Positions 1-8,262 of a stretch of 64,000 nucleotides of DNA are shown piece by piece. A program made the translations under genes and the position numbers. The DNA lies in NCBI GenBank assembly GCA_024224295.1, contig JAAENN010000118.1:1-64000 (forward strand), read 5' to 3'. The DNA is from Shimia sp. (lineage in GTDB: Bacteria > Pseudomonadota > Alphaproteobacteria > Rhodobacterales > Rhodobacteraceae). Each line of letters opens with the position of its first letter. The first letter of the stretch is position 1. Under the pieces are notes generated by a model. The model did not search any database and was not told the DNA's origin. It saw only the letters and a program-made list of their open reading frames with translations.

Positions 1-11
1 AAGCCACCAAA

Positions 12-25
12 AAAGGCGCGCCTTT
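12..25 (-). terminator. weak terminator after the L,D-transpeptidase gene
   Basis: A 14-base perfect palindrome (AAAGGCGCGCCTTT) lies 22 bases beyond the transpeptidase stop. Read on the minus strand it is followed by a run of six T. The stem is only about 5 bp if a 4-base loop is allowed, so it is a weak intrinsic terminator at best. Confidence 0.4.
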
Positions 26-47
26 AACATGTCTCGGGCAATCCAGC

Positions 48-620
48 CTATTCGCGGCCGCTGAACACAATGACCTCTGTGCCCAATGGCACTTGCTGAT
101 AGAGCTGTTCGATGTGCCAGTTGGTCATGCGGATGCAGCCATTTGAGCTTGGAGTGCCAATTGATTGTGGCGCGGTGGTGCCATGGATCCGGAACAGCGT
201 GTCACGGCCATCCTGATAGAGATACATGGCGCGCGATCCCAGCGGGTTGTTCGGGCCTCCGGGCATGCCGTCTTCGTATTTCGCGTAGGCTGGGTTGCGC
301 TCAATCATTTCCTGCGTTGGCCGCCAGCTGGGCCATTCCACTTTGCGATCAATGGTGGCGCGGCCGGAGAAGTTCAGACCCTCTTGTCCGATTGCCACGC
401 CATAGCGGATCGCGTTGCGTTCATCCTGCATGTGATAAAGATGGTAAGAGGCTAAAACCACAACCAGTTGGCCGGGTTGGAAACCGTACTTCTTTTTCAC
501 CCGCACCTCTTTGGGTTTCAGGTGCTCCATCAATTCGAAGTTGTCGTTCTGCGCCGCGCGCAGGATATGTGGAGTGGCCAGAAGGCTGGCACTAGCAGCG
601 AGGAAATGACGTCTATGCAT
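48..620 (-). CDS. L,D-transpeptidase (YkuD fold), exported
   Basis: Probable periplasmic L,D-transpeptidase that makes 3-3 cross-links in peptidoglycan or attaches proteins to it. The protein is about 190 residues. The N-terminus (MHRRHFLAASASLL) has a twin-arginine-type signal ending near ILRAAQ. The YkuD active-site pattern is clear: an HGT motif followed by SNGCIR, with the nucleophile Cys at about residue 162 and Arg two residues on. I chose the ATG at 620 over the one at 635 because GGAACGAG lies at ribosome-binding distance only from 620. It follows the polyamine transporter genes on the same strand but is separated from them by two hairpins, so it is probably its own unit. Confidence 0.88.
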   Translation of the reverse strand: MHRRHFLAASASLLATPHILRAAQNDNFELMEHLKPKEVRVKKKYGFQPGQLVVVLASYHLYHMQDERNAIRYGVAIGQEGLNFSGRATIDRKVEWPSWRPTQEMIERNPAYAKYEDGMPGGPNNPLGSRAMYLYQDGRDTLFRIHGTTAPQSIGTPSSNGCIRMTNWHIEQLYQQVPLGTEVIVFSGRE

Positions 621-669
621 AGGTACTCGTTCCATTTACGTGCGAAAATTATGCCACAGAGGAGACTGC

Positions 670-699
670 GGACAAAGCCGGGAGATCCCGACTTTGTCC
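670..699. repeat. long inverted repeat with a very short loop
   Basis: GGACAAAGCCGGGA and TCCCGACTTTGTCC pair over 14 positions with a single C-A mismatch and almost no loop. It sits between the permease gene and the transpeptidase gene. No T-run follows on either strand, so it looks more like an mRNA-end or REP-like element than an intrinsic terminator. Confidence 0.6.
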
Positions 700-719
700 A
701 TGTTCACTAAAATGTGCTG

Positions 720-738
720 TAAAATCCCTAACGGGATT
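720..738 (-). terminator. short hairpin at the end of the ABC transporter operon
   Basis: AATCCC-taac-GGGATT forms a 6-bp stem across the permease stop codon. On the minus strand it is followed by TTTT. It is a weak terminator on its own, but the longer hairpin at 670-699 lies directly downstream. Confidence 0.4.
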
Positions 739-1948
739 AGGTTGGGGACATGCCCCGCAGCCGTTCTGAGCGACGGCGCAGCAGTTCCACGGTTGCCAAC
801 AGCAGGATGGAGATACCCACCAGAATTGTGGCCACCGCCAAAATGGTTGGGCTGATCTGTTCGCGCAGGCCGGTGAACATCTGCCATGGCAGGGTTTTCT
901 GGCTTGCAGAGCCTACAAACAGCACCACCACAACCTCATCAAACGAGGTGATAAAGGCAAACAGACCACCGGAGATCACACCCGGCAGGATCAGCGGCAT
1001 CTGCACCCGGAAGAAAGTGGTCACCGGGTTTGCGCCCATATTGGCTGCGGCCCGTGTCAGAGAGCGGTCAAAGCCAACCAGCGTGGCGGTCACGGTGATG
1101 ATGACAAACGGAATGCCAAGTACGGCGTGTGCCAGAACAACTTTCACATAGCCCACAAAGGTCTTGTTCATGCCCAGCGTGCCTTCGAGCCAGTGGCCGA
1201 TGTCGCTGTAGAAAAAGAACATGCCCGTTGCGGAAATGATCAGCGGCACAATCATTGGCGAAATCATGATCGCCATGATCGCACGGCGTCCGGGCACGTG
1301 GCTTTGGGACAGGCCAATCGCCGCCAAGGTGCCAAGGCTGACCGAAATGATTGTCGCAATCGGCGCGATGATCAGCGAGTTTTTAAAGCTGCGCTGCCAT
1401 TCGTTGTTGGTGAAGAAGTCCTGATAGTGCTTCAGCGAGTAACCCGCTGGATCAAGGCGCAGCATTTCCGGTGTGAAGGTGAAAAAGTCCTGTTCGTTAA
1501 ACGACAGCGGCATCACCACAAGGATGGGCGTGATCAGGAAGGTAAAGATCGCTCCACAAATAACACGGAATGCATAGTGCCACAGCACCTGTCCGGGGGT
1601 CAGATACGGCAGTAGCCGGGCGCGATAGCGGCCCTCATACAGCCAGTAGCTGAACCATTGGATAAACCAGCCATACAGCAGGCCAACGATCGCGGCCGCC
1701 AGACCACCAAACAAGAACCCCAGCGCGCCATAGAGTGCAATGGTGAGCCATTTGCCTAGCTTCTCATTCTTGAGCACAAAGATGTAGAGCGCGGCGCCAA
1801 TAACAGCCATCAGTGCGCCAATCAAAACGCCCAGAATGCCGGAGCCGTTTGAGGTGCCTATGAAGAGGCCAAAGAAGCCGCCTGCGGCTGCCACAGTGGG
1901 CAAAACCAAAGACATCGGTTTACGGGAAATCGGAGTGAGTGCAGCCAT
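737..1948 (-). CDS. polyamine-type ABC transporter permease (PotC class) with extra N-terminal membrane segments
   Basis: Inner-membrane permease of a spermidine/putrescine-class ABC importer. The C-terminal ~270 residues are a normal PotC-type permease, including the ATPase-docking EAA loop (LTRAAANMGANPV followed by LPGVISGG). The protein is 403 residues, about 130 longer than PotC of E. coli. The extra N-terminal part holds three or so hydrophobic segments (around residues 12-30, 34-60 and 70-95) rich in Gly/Ala/Leu before the usual first membrane helix. It starts 5 bases after the stop of the preceding permease gene, so the two are co-transcribed. The substrate cannot be read from the permease. 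Confidence 0.85.
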   Translation of the reverse strand: MAALTPISRKPMSLVLPTVAAAGGFFGLFIGTSNGSGILGVLIGALMAVIGAALYIFVLKNEKLGKWLTIALYGALGFLFGGLAAAIVGLLYGWFIQWFSYWLYEGRYRARLLPYLTPGQVLWHYAFRVICGAIFTFLITPILVVMPLSFNEQDFFTFTPEMLRLDPAGYSLKHYQDFFTNNEWQRSFKNSLIIAPIATIISVSLGTLAAIGLSQSHVPGRRAIMAIMISPMIVPLIISATGMFFFYSDIGHWLEGTLGMNKTFVGYVKVVLAHAVLGIPFVIITVTATLVGFDRSLTRAAANMGANPVTTFFRVQMPLILPGVISGGLFAFITSFDEVVVVLFVGSASQKTLPWQMFTGLREQISPTILAVATILVGISILLLATVELLRRRSERLRGMSPT

Positions 1949-1953
1949 GGTTC

Positions 1954-3228
1954 TTATCCCAATTTCACGTTATCGATGCCGACGATCTTGTCATAGCACC
2001 AGTAGAGTAGCAGGACGACGCCCAGCAGGATGGTGCCCAACGCCGCAGCGAGACCCCAGTTCAACGAGCTTGAGATGTGATAAGCGATCCGGTTGGAGAT
2101 GAAGACACCTTTGGTCCCACCCACAATTTCTGGCGTGATGTAGTAGCCAATCGCCAAAATGAATACCAGGATCGAGCCCGCGCCAATGCCCGGTACCGAC
2201 AGTGGGAAATAGACCCGCCAGAACGCAGTCCAGTTGGTGGCACCCATGGACTTGGCGGCGCGCAGATAGGTTGGCTGAATGGTCTGCATCACCGAATACA
2301 TCGGCAAGATCATAAACGGCAGCAGGATATGCGTCATCGCCACGATGGTACCAAACTGGTTGTTGATCATCACCAGCCGGGCGTCATCCGCCACCAGGCC
2401 AATCCACACCAGAACTTCGTTGATTACCCCTTGTTGTTGCAGCATCACCTTCCATGCGGAGGTCCGCACCAGGAGCGAAGTCCAGAACGGTAATAAAACG
2501 AGGATCATGAGAATGTTGGCTGTGCGAGCGGGCAGGTTGGCCAGCAGCCATGCCACCGGGTAGCCTAGGAGAATACAGCTGACTGTGATCATCAGCGACA
2601 TAAACAGAGTCCGCTGGAACAGCTTGATCAGAATACGTTTGTCTTCCGGCTGCGTTTGAGCGCCTTCCGGTGTGCGCTGCATGTCGACCGCGTTCAAGAA
2701 ATATCCGTTGGTGATCTTAACAGAATGGGTCTTGATCACCGCCCAGGTGGTCACGTCACCCCATTTCTTGTCGATATCTATCAATTGTTCTTTGAACGGG
2801 CCATCAGTGGCCGGATCCAGTTTTTTGATCTTACGTCCAGATTTGCGGAACAGAGAAGACATGCCGGTGTATTCATAGTTCAGGCGGGTACCCAACCTTG
2901 TGTGCCGTTTGGCTTCAATCGCGACCACCATATCCGTAACAAATGCCGCGTAGAGTGCTTCGTCAGGCAAGGCACCGGACTCGGCATCCCAGTTTTGCAG
3001 TTCGGCCACTGTCAACGGCAGGGTCTCGACAACAATGTCGTTTTCAACCGACTTGAACAGCATTTTGCCAATCGGGAAGATAAAGCTGACCAGAACAAAC
3101 ACCAACAAAGGCGCAATCAGCATCAAGGCCCGCGTTTTTTGCATGCGGAGTGCCCGTGCGAGGCTCTTTTTTAGCGGTGTGCCGTCGGCGGCGAGCATAG
3201 GCCCGCTTTGGGAGGTGGCGTCGGTCAT
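1954..3228 (-). CDS. polyamine-type ABC transporter permease (PotB class) with a large insertion
   Basis: Second permease of the leftward importer. From the ATG at 3228, preceded by a GGGGA ribosome-binding site, the protein is 424 residues against about 285 for PotB. After the first membrane helix (about residues 37-58) comes a hydrophilic stretch of roughly 120 residues, rich in charged amino acids and presumably periplasmic, before the usual permease core. The EAA loop is present (LRAAKSMGATNW, then PGIGAG). An upstream in-frame start at 3315 would add 29 residues and has no supporting ribosome-binding site. The gene follows the binding-protein gene after a 103-base gap containing a strong hairpin. 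Confidence 0.85.
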   Translation of the reverse strand: MTDATSQSGPMLAADGTPLKKSLARALRMQKTRALMLIAPLLVFVLVSFIFPIGKMLFKSVENDIVVETLPLTVAELQNWDAESGALPDEALYAAFVTDMVVAIEAKRHTRLGTRLNYEYTGMSSLFRKSGRKIKKLDPATDGPFKEQLIDIDKKWGDVTTWAVIKTHSVKITNGYFLNAVDMQRTPEGAQTQPEDKRILIKLFQRTLFMSLMITVSCILLGYPVAWLLANLPARTANILMILVLLPFWTSLLVRTSAWKVMLQQQGVINEVLVWIGLVADDARLVMINNQFGTIVAMTHILLPFMILPMYSVMQTIQPTYLRAAKSMGATNWTAFWRVYFPLSVPGIGAGSILVFILAIGYYITPEIVGGTKGVFISNRIAYHISSSLNWGLAAALGTILLGVVLLLYWCYDKIVGIDNVKLG

Positions 3229-3285
3229 GATGTCCCCGTTGTTCTCACATGTCAGGCTTATGTGACGCCCGATCTTTTGTGGAGA

Positions 3286-3312
3286 AACAGGGCCGCCTAA
3301 TGCGGCCCTGTT
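3286..3312 (-). promoter_or_regulatory. intercistronic hairpin between binding-protein and permease genes
   Basis: A perfect 11-bp stem, AACAGGGCCGC / GCGGCCCTGTT, with a 5-base loop lies just after the binding-protein stop and before the permease start. On the minus strand TTT follows. Such hairpins commonly lower expression of the downstream permease relative to the binding protein, by partial termination or by protecting the upstream mRNA 3' end. Confidence 0.7.
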
Positions 3313-3331
3313 CAAATCTTGCTAAGTGAAC

Positions 3332-4426
3332 TTACTTCGCTAGCCACGCTTGGAATTTGGCGTCCAAATCGTCACGGTTGTCGGCCCACCACTCGTAGTT
3401 GTTTACAAAGGTGTTCTCGGCATTGTTCGGATCAGTTGGCATGTGCGGGCCCATGTCGATGCCCAAGGTCGCATGTTTGCCGACCAAAGGTGCAGAAGAT
3501 GCACGTGCAGGGCCGTAAGAGATGTAGGCTGCTTGGTCTGCCAGGCGCTGGGTGTCGGTTGCGAAAAATACATAGTCTTTAACTTGCGCCAGGCGTTCGT
3601 CTGACAGGCCAGCAGGGATCACCCAACCGTCCAAGTCAAACATCTGCCAGTCCCACGCCATGCCAATTGGCTGCTCTTGCTCGACGATGGCCGAGAACAA
3701 ACGACCGTTGTAGGTGGAAGACATGAACACTTCGCCATCTGCCAGAAGCTGGATGGCTTCTGCTGCGGACGACCACCAAATGGTTTCGTCTTTGATGGTG
3801 TCAAGCTTCGCGAACGCGCGGGCTTGGCCTTCTGCAGTTTCAAGAGCGTCATAGACGTCTTCATATGCAACACCGTCACAAAGCAGTGCCCATTCCATGT
3901 TCGCAATTGGTCGCTTGTTTAGGCCACGCTTGCCAGGATAGTTCTCCAGATCAAATGCTTGGCAGGCACCTGCTGGAGCTTCCTTACCCTCTGGAAGAAG
4001 GTCGGTGCGATAGCCGAAAGTGGTCGAAAATACGATCTGTGGTATGAAGCAATCCGAAACGATCATGTCGCCAAAGTCGTCGCTGGCTGAAGTGCCATCT
4101 GGCGCAGCCGCCAAAAGTTCATCATGGTCAACCTCAATTGCCAGACCCTCGTCACAAGCACGCATGGCATCTGCCGCTTCCAGATCGACCAGATCCCAAG
4201 TCAGGTTGTTGGCTTCTTTCATCGCGCGCAGCTTTGAAATGCCTTCAGCAGAACTGTCGTCGTTGATGATGGTGACACCGGTCTTCGCTGTATACGGGTC
4301 ATGGTAGGCGTTTTTCTGAGACGCAGTGTAAGCGCCGCCCCAGGATACGATGGTCATTTCCTGCGCCATGGCAGCAGGGGCCACCAGTGCAGTTGTGACG
4401 GCAAGAGCTGTCAGCTTGGTCTTCAT
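3332..4426 (-). CDS. periplasmic substrate-binding protein of a polyamine-type ABC transporter
   Basis: Family 1 (PotD-like) extracellular solute-binding protein of 364 residues. It begins with a Sec signal peptide (MKTKLTALAVTTALVAPAAMAQ), and the mature protein starts with EMTIVSWGGAYT, the usual first strand of this class. The ATG at 4426 has AAGGAG 8 bases upstream; the GTG at 4435 overlaps that site and is unlikely. Four cysteines (in RACDEG, SDCFIP, GACQAF and LLCDGV) could form two disulfides in the periplasm. It is more distant from PotF/PotD than the second binding protein at 8263, so its ligand may be another cationic amine; the exact substrate is not visible. Confidence 0.85.
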   Translation of the reverse strand: MKTKLTALAVTTALVAPAAMAQEMTIVSWGGAYTASQKNAYHDPYTAKTGVTIINDDSSAEGISKLRAMKEANNLTWDLVDLEAADAMRACDEGLAIEVDHDELLAAAPDGTSASDDFGDMIVSDCFIPQIVFSTTFGYRTDLLPEGKEAPAGACQAFDLENYPGKRGLNKRPIANMEWALLCDGVAYEDVYDALETAEGQARAFAKLDTIKDETIWWSSAAEAIQLLADGEVFMSSTYNGRLFSAIVEQEQPIGMAWDWQMFDLDGWVIPAGLSDERLAQVKDYVFFATDTQRLADQAAYISYGPARASSAPLVGKHATLGIDMGPHMPTDPNNAENTFVNNYEWWADNRDDLDAKFQAWLAK

Positions 4427-4507
4427 TGGATACACTCCTTGTTGATTTCTTTAGTTTTTTCTTTTTGGGTCCGGATCTTCCGCCCGGTTTTTGCGCGCCA
4501 GCCCGTT

Positions 4508-5611
4508 CTAGGCGTCCAGCGCACGGCAATCTTCAGGCAGCCAACCAATTTCGATTTGCTGACCTGGGGTGAGGCGTTCCACATCCGGGGCGTTCCGAGT
4601 CTTAATTACAAACTCGTCATTGCCCGCCACCGACAAACGTGTGCGGAAGATGTCACCCATGTAGATGAACTCTTTCACTTCGGCTTTCAGCGTGTGCGCG
4701 CCTTCCTGAATACGGTCTTTGTTGTATTCAACACGTTCCGGACGGATTGATACGCGGGTGCGGGCCCCCGGCTTCACGCTTTCATGTACTGGCTTACAGT
4801 CGATCAACTCGCCGTCGTCCAGTTCAACAATCGCGATGCCGTTGTTGATCTCTTTGACCACACCTTCCAGCGTGTTGTTCTCGCCGATGAACTGCGCCAC
4901 AAAGCTGTTTTGTGGGTTTTCGTACAGGGTGTCCGGTGGATCCAACTGCTGAATGCGGCCATCGTCAAACACCGCCACGCGGTCAGACATGGTCAAGGCT
5001 TCGGTCTGGTCGTGGGTCACATAAACCGTGGTGATACCCAGATTGTGCGCCAGATTGGTGATCTCAAACTGCATTTTTTCGCGCAGCTGCTTATCCAGCG
5101 CGCCCAGCGGTTCATCCATCAGAACCAGCTCGGGTTCAAATACCAGTGCACGCGCCAAGGCGATCCGCTGTTGTTGACCACCTGAAAGCTGTGCTGGCCG
5201 GCGGCCACCAAAGGCGCCCATCTCAACCATATCCAAGGCGCGTTTGATTTTTTCTTCGCGCGCGCTCTTGCCCATTTTACGCACTTCCAGTGGGAAGCTC
5301 AGGTTTTCCGCAATCGTCATATGCGGGAACAACGCGTAGTTTTGGAACACCATGCCGATGCCGCGCTTGTGCGGTGGAATGTTGTTGATGGAGGTGCCAC
5401 CAAGGCGAATGTCGCCGTGTGTCGCCGTTTCAAAGCCTGCCAACATCATGAGGCAAGTTGTCTTGCCAGAGCCTGAGGGGCCCAACATGGTCAGAAACTC
5501 ACCTTTCGGCAGGCTTAGGTTCAGATCTTTGACGACGAGGGTCTCACCATCATAGCTCTTTTGCACGCGGTCGAATTCGACAAACGCGTCGTTAGATGCA
5601 CTATCAGCCAA
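4508..5611 (-). CDS. polyamine-type ABC transporter ATP-binding protein
   Basis: Cytoplasmic ATPase driving the leftward importer (PotA class). It shows Walker A (GPSGSGKTT), Q-loop (MVFQNYALFPH), signature (LSGGQQQR), Walker B (LVLMDEPLGALD) and the switch His (VTHDQ), then a C-terminal TOBE-type domain (from about SIRPERVEY). The open frame extends to a GTG at 5677, but the TTG at 5611 has GGGAG at correct spacing and gives the usual N-terminal length (367 residues), so I prefer it. First gene of the operon ATPase - binding protein - permease - permease. An A-rich leader precedes the next gene. Confidence 0.87.
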   Translation of the reverse strand: MADSASNDAFVEFDRVQKSYDGETLVVKDLNLSLPKGEFLTMLGPSGSGKTTCLMMLAGFETATHGDIRLGGTSINNIPPHKRGIGMVFQNYALFPHMTIAENLSFPLEVRKMGKSAREEKIKRALDMVEMGAFGGRRPAQLSGGQQQRIALARALVFEPELVLMDEPLGALDKQLREKMQFEITNLAHNLGITTVYVTHDQTEALTMSDRVAVFDDGRIQQLDPPDTLYENPQNSFVAQFIGENNTLEGVVKEINNGIAIVELDDGELIDCKPVHESVKPGARTRVSIRPERVEYNKDRIQEGAHTLKAEVKEFIYMGDIFRTRLSVAGNDEFVIKTRNAPDVERLTPGQQIEIGWLPEDCRALDA

Positions 5612-5782
5612 TAATCGGCTCCCTGTGTTGTCCGTCGGCAGATTTTCTCTGCTCGTCTGTTTCAAGTGTAACCACACCTGAACTTAAATGCGCAAGCCGG
5701 CATTCCGTATGGGAAAGTCTGCCAGCCAATTGGTAGGGTCGACGTCTGTTTGCGACACTTCGATGACGATTTTCGCCAATTA

Positions 5783-5791
5783 TGATCAAAT
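5783..5791 (-). promoter_or_regulatory. candidate operator TGATCAAAT upstream of the leftward ABC operon
   Basis: One of three copies of the 9-mer TGATCAAAT found upstream of the transport and catabolic genes of this locus. It lies about 170 bases before the chosen ATPase start. It is a candidate site for the GntR regulator at 7399-8115; this is inference from repetition and position only. Confidence 0.35.
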
Positions 5792-5863
5792 GGTAAACCC
5801 ATAAACCTGTAAAACTTCAAAGTTTTTCCGGATAAAGTTGCAAAGCCTCCGCTAGAGCGGACA

Positions 5864-5894
5864 ACAAAAAAAACCCGGAGCAAGGCTCCGGGTT
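5864..5894 (-). terminator. intrinsic terminator of the SpuC-like aminotransferase gene
   Basis: A 10-bp perfect stem (AACCCGGAGC / GCTCCGGGTT, 3-base loop) is followed on the minus strand by a run of seven or more T. It lies 28 bases past the aminotransferase stop and separates it from the ABC operon transcribed in the same direction. Confidence 0.85.
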
Positions 5895-5922
5895 GATCAA
5901 TTTTGCGCAAAGAATAGGCGGT

Positions 5923-7311
5923 TTACTTGTAGAGACCTTCGGATTTGATCTGTTCAAAGGTCTGATCCAATGCGCGCGTCGCGCGTTCCATCAGCACATC
6001 AATGTCGCCTCGAGTCATCACCAAAGGTGGCGAAATGATCATGCGGTCGCCCACATGACGCATCACTAGGTTGTTGCCAAAGCAGTGCTCGCGGCATTTG
6101 TAGCCCACGGTGCCTGCTTCCGCTGCAAACGGCGCGCGGGTTTCTTTGTTCGGCGTCAGCGCGATGGAGCCCATCATGCCCACAATTTTGGCTTCGCCCA
6201 CCAGAGGATGATCCGCTAGCGCTTCCCATTTCTCTTTCAGGTACGGCGCCACATCGTCTCGCACATACTCAACAATCTTCTCTTCTTCGAGAATGCGCAG
6301 GTTCTCCAATGCAACCGCACAGGACACAGGGTGCCCGGAGTAGGTGTAACCATGGTTGAATTCCGTAGTCGCCACTACTTCGGCCACTTCGTCACAAACA
6401 ATGCTGCCACCAATCGGCGCGTAACCAGACGACAGGCCTTTGGCGATCGACATGATATGCGGCTTAATGCCGACGGTCTGGCTGCCAAACCAGTTTCCGG
6501 TACGGCCAAAGCCACAGATCACTTCATCTGCAATCAGCAAGATTTCATACTTGTCGCAAATACGCTGAATTTCCGGCCAATAGGTCTCCGGCGGTACAAT
6601 CACACCACCGGCACCTTGGATCGGCTCTGCAATAAAGGCGGCCACACGGTCCTCACCCAGTTCCAGAATGGCTTCTTCCAGTTCCTTCGCCCGCAGCAGG
6701 CCAAACTCCTCCGGAGACATATCGCCGCCTTCAGCCCACCAGTTCGGCTGGTTGATGTGGTGAATGTCTGGAATTGGCAGGCTGCCTTGCTGATGCATGG
6801 GCACCATGCCGCCTAGGCTTGCACCAGCCACAGTGGAGCCGTGATAGGCGTTTTTGCGGCTGATGAAGATGGTCTTTGCTGGCTTGCCTTTGGCGGACCA
6901 ATAATGTCGCACCAAACGTAGGTTGGTGTCATTCGCCTCAGAGCCGGAGCCAGCGTAAAACACGTGGTTTAGATCCCCCGGTGCCAGCTCGGCCAGCTTC
7001 GCGGACAAGGCAATCACCGGCACATGGGTGGTTTTGAAGAAGGTGTTGTAATAGGGCAGCTCTTTCATCTGCCGGGCTGCCACTTCGGCAAGTTCCTCGC
7101 GGCCGTAGCCGATGTTCACACACCACAGACCTGCCATTGCATCGAGAATATGCTCACCTTCGCTGTCGGTCAGCGTTACGCCTTTGGCTTGGGTGATCAC
7201 CCGCGCACCGGCGTCATGAAAATCGTTCTGCGTGGAAAACGGGTGCATGTGGTGCGCCACATCCAGCGCCTGGAGCTCCGCAGTGGGCAAGTGATTGGTG
7301 ATCGCGTTCAT
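5923..7311 (-). CDS. spuC: class III aminotransferase, SpuC-like (putrescine/polyamine:pyruvate)
   Basis: PLP-dependent omega-aminotransferase of 462 residues, close in character to SpuC, which converts putrescine to 4-aminobutanal with pyruvate as acceptor. Visible landmarks are the N-terminal HHMHPF motif, the cofactor-phosphate motif GSGSEANDTN, the aromatic/His pair NAYHGSTVAG, the Asp motif IADEVICGFGRTG and the Schiff-base Lys in SIAKGLSSGY. It lies between two polyamine-type transporter operons and just downstream of a GntR gene on the same strand, which supports a role in polyamine breakdown. Related enzymes use other omega-amines or beta-alanine, so the exact amine is inferred. It has its own terminator at 5864-5894. 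Confidence 0.85.
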   Translation of the reverse strand: MNAITNHLPTAELQALDVAHHMHPFSTQNDFHDAGARVITQAKGVTLTDSEGEHILDAMAGLWCVNIGYGREELAEVAARQMKELPYYNTFFKTTHVPVIALSAKLAELAPGDLNHVFYAGSGSEANDTNLRLVRHYWSAKGKPAKTIFISRKNAYHGSTVAGASLGGMVPMHQQGSLPIPDIHHINQPNWWAEGGDMSPEEFGLLRAKELEEAILELGEDRVAAFIAEPIQGAGGVIVPPETYWPEIQRICDKYEILLIADEVICGFGRTGNWFGSQTVGIKPHIMSIAKGLSSGYAPIGGSIVCDEVAEVVATTEFNHGYTYSGHPVSCAVALENLRILEEEKIVEYVRDDVAPYLKEKWEALADHPLVGEAKIVGMMGSIALTPNKETRAPFAAEAGTVGYKCREHCFGNNLVMRHVGDRMIISPPLVMTRGDIDVLMERATRALDQTFEQIKSEGLYK

Positions 7312-7384
7312 GGCTAACCTCGCAACAGAATCAGGGTAGGTGAAACGGTCAAATCACCGCCTCACATCTCTTGCCACAAAAATA

Positions 7385-7393
7385 TGATCAAAT
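7385..7393 (-). promoter_or_regulatory. candidate operator TGATCAAAT upstream of spuC
   Basis: Second copy of the shared 9-mer, 74-82 bases before the aminotransferase start and just after the GntR stop codon. Its position fits control of spuC by the neighbouring regulator; not demonstrated. Confidence 0.35.
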
Positions 7394-7398
7394 TCTGA

Positions 7399-8115
7399 TT
7401 AGTCAATCGTGTCGCTAAAAGCAGTGCCATCGAGCAGTGCTTCGCGGATCTGCTCCATGCCCTGAACCACATCTTCACGCATTGCATCAGCGGTCTCTTG
7501 CGCATTTTTCGCCTTCAATGCATCCAGTGCGGTCTTGTGATTATCTGGCAAATTCTGCGTGCCCATACGCCCGCAAACCACCCGCATGGACGGGCCGAAT
7601 CGCAGCCAAACACTGTTGGCCACATCCATCAAAACCGGCGCATTGGCGACCGCATAGAGCTTGGCGTGAAAGGCGAAGTTCTGGCGCAAATAGGCAGAAA
7701 CATCCCCGCGGGTGATCGCCTCATCGACTTGTGCGTCAATCTTTTCCAGCGCCGCAATATCAGCCGTCGTGATCTTCTTTGCGGCATGTGCAGCCAGTCG
7801 AGACTCTACGGTTTCCCTTAAGAAAATAAGGTCATCGATTGCATCCACCGTCAGCATTGGCACCACCACACGACGGTTACCGCGAAACTCCAGAGCCCCT
7901 TCACTGGTCAATCGGCGAATCGCTTCCCGAATGGGGGTCATGCCGGCACCTGTGCGTTCTATCAAACCCTGGATAGTGACCGCCTGACCCGGTGCCAATT
8001 CGCCAAACAACACCGCATCACGCAGCTGCGCATAAACCTGTTGATGCACCGGGACGCGAGTCGCGTTTTCGTCTCTGTGTTCAAAACCTTGTCCCAATTT
8101 CCCAGTGCCTTCCAT
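7399..8115 (-). CDS. GntR family regulator with FCD domain
   Basis: DNA-binding regulator of 238 residues. Residues about 20-85 form the GntR winged helix (HQQVYAQLRDAV, then TPIREAIRRLTSEGAL). The rest is an all-helical FCD effector domain with the usual metal-binding pattern (Arg in LRETVESR, His in NFAFHAKLY). It sits between spuC and potF and is divergent from potF, so it is the natural candidate regulator of the polyamine locus, probably released by an amine or its breakdown product. The ATG at 8115 lacks a good ribosome-binding site, so the start is uncertain by some residues. Confidence 0.85.
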   Translation of the reverse strand: MEGTGKLGQGFEHRDENATRVPVHQQVYAQLRDAVLFGELAPGQAVTIQGLIERTGAGMTPIREAIRRLTSEGALEFRGNRRVVVPMLTVDAIDDLIFLRETVESRLAAHAAKKITTADIAALEKIDAQVDEAITRGDVSAYLRQNFAFHAKLYAVANAPVLMDVANSVWLRFGPSMRVVCGRMGTQNLPDNHKTALDALKAKNAQETADAMREDVVQGMEQIREALLDGTAFSDTID

Positions 8116-8200
8116 TTGTGCAAACTATTTATCAATGCGATGTGCTAGAACGTATAATCATCGGCAAAATGCACAAGCATATTGCCATAACGCAAAAACT

Positions 8201-8209
8201 TGATCAAAT
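8201..8209 (+). promoter_or_regulatory. candidate operator TGATCAAAT in the gntR-potF divergent region
   Basis: Third copy of the 9-mer, 54 bases before the potF start and about 86 bases from the divergent gntR start. Together with the preceding T it forms the palindrome TTGATCAA. A TATAAT hexamer at 8153-8158 could be a -10 element for potF, but no good -35 accompanies it. Confidence 0.38.
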
Positions 8210-8262
8210 TAATCTCACAGAATGCGACCGGGTCTGAACCTGGCGTCCAACGGGAGAACATC

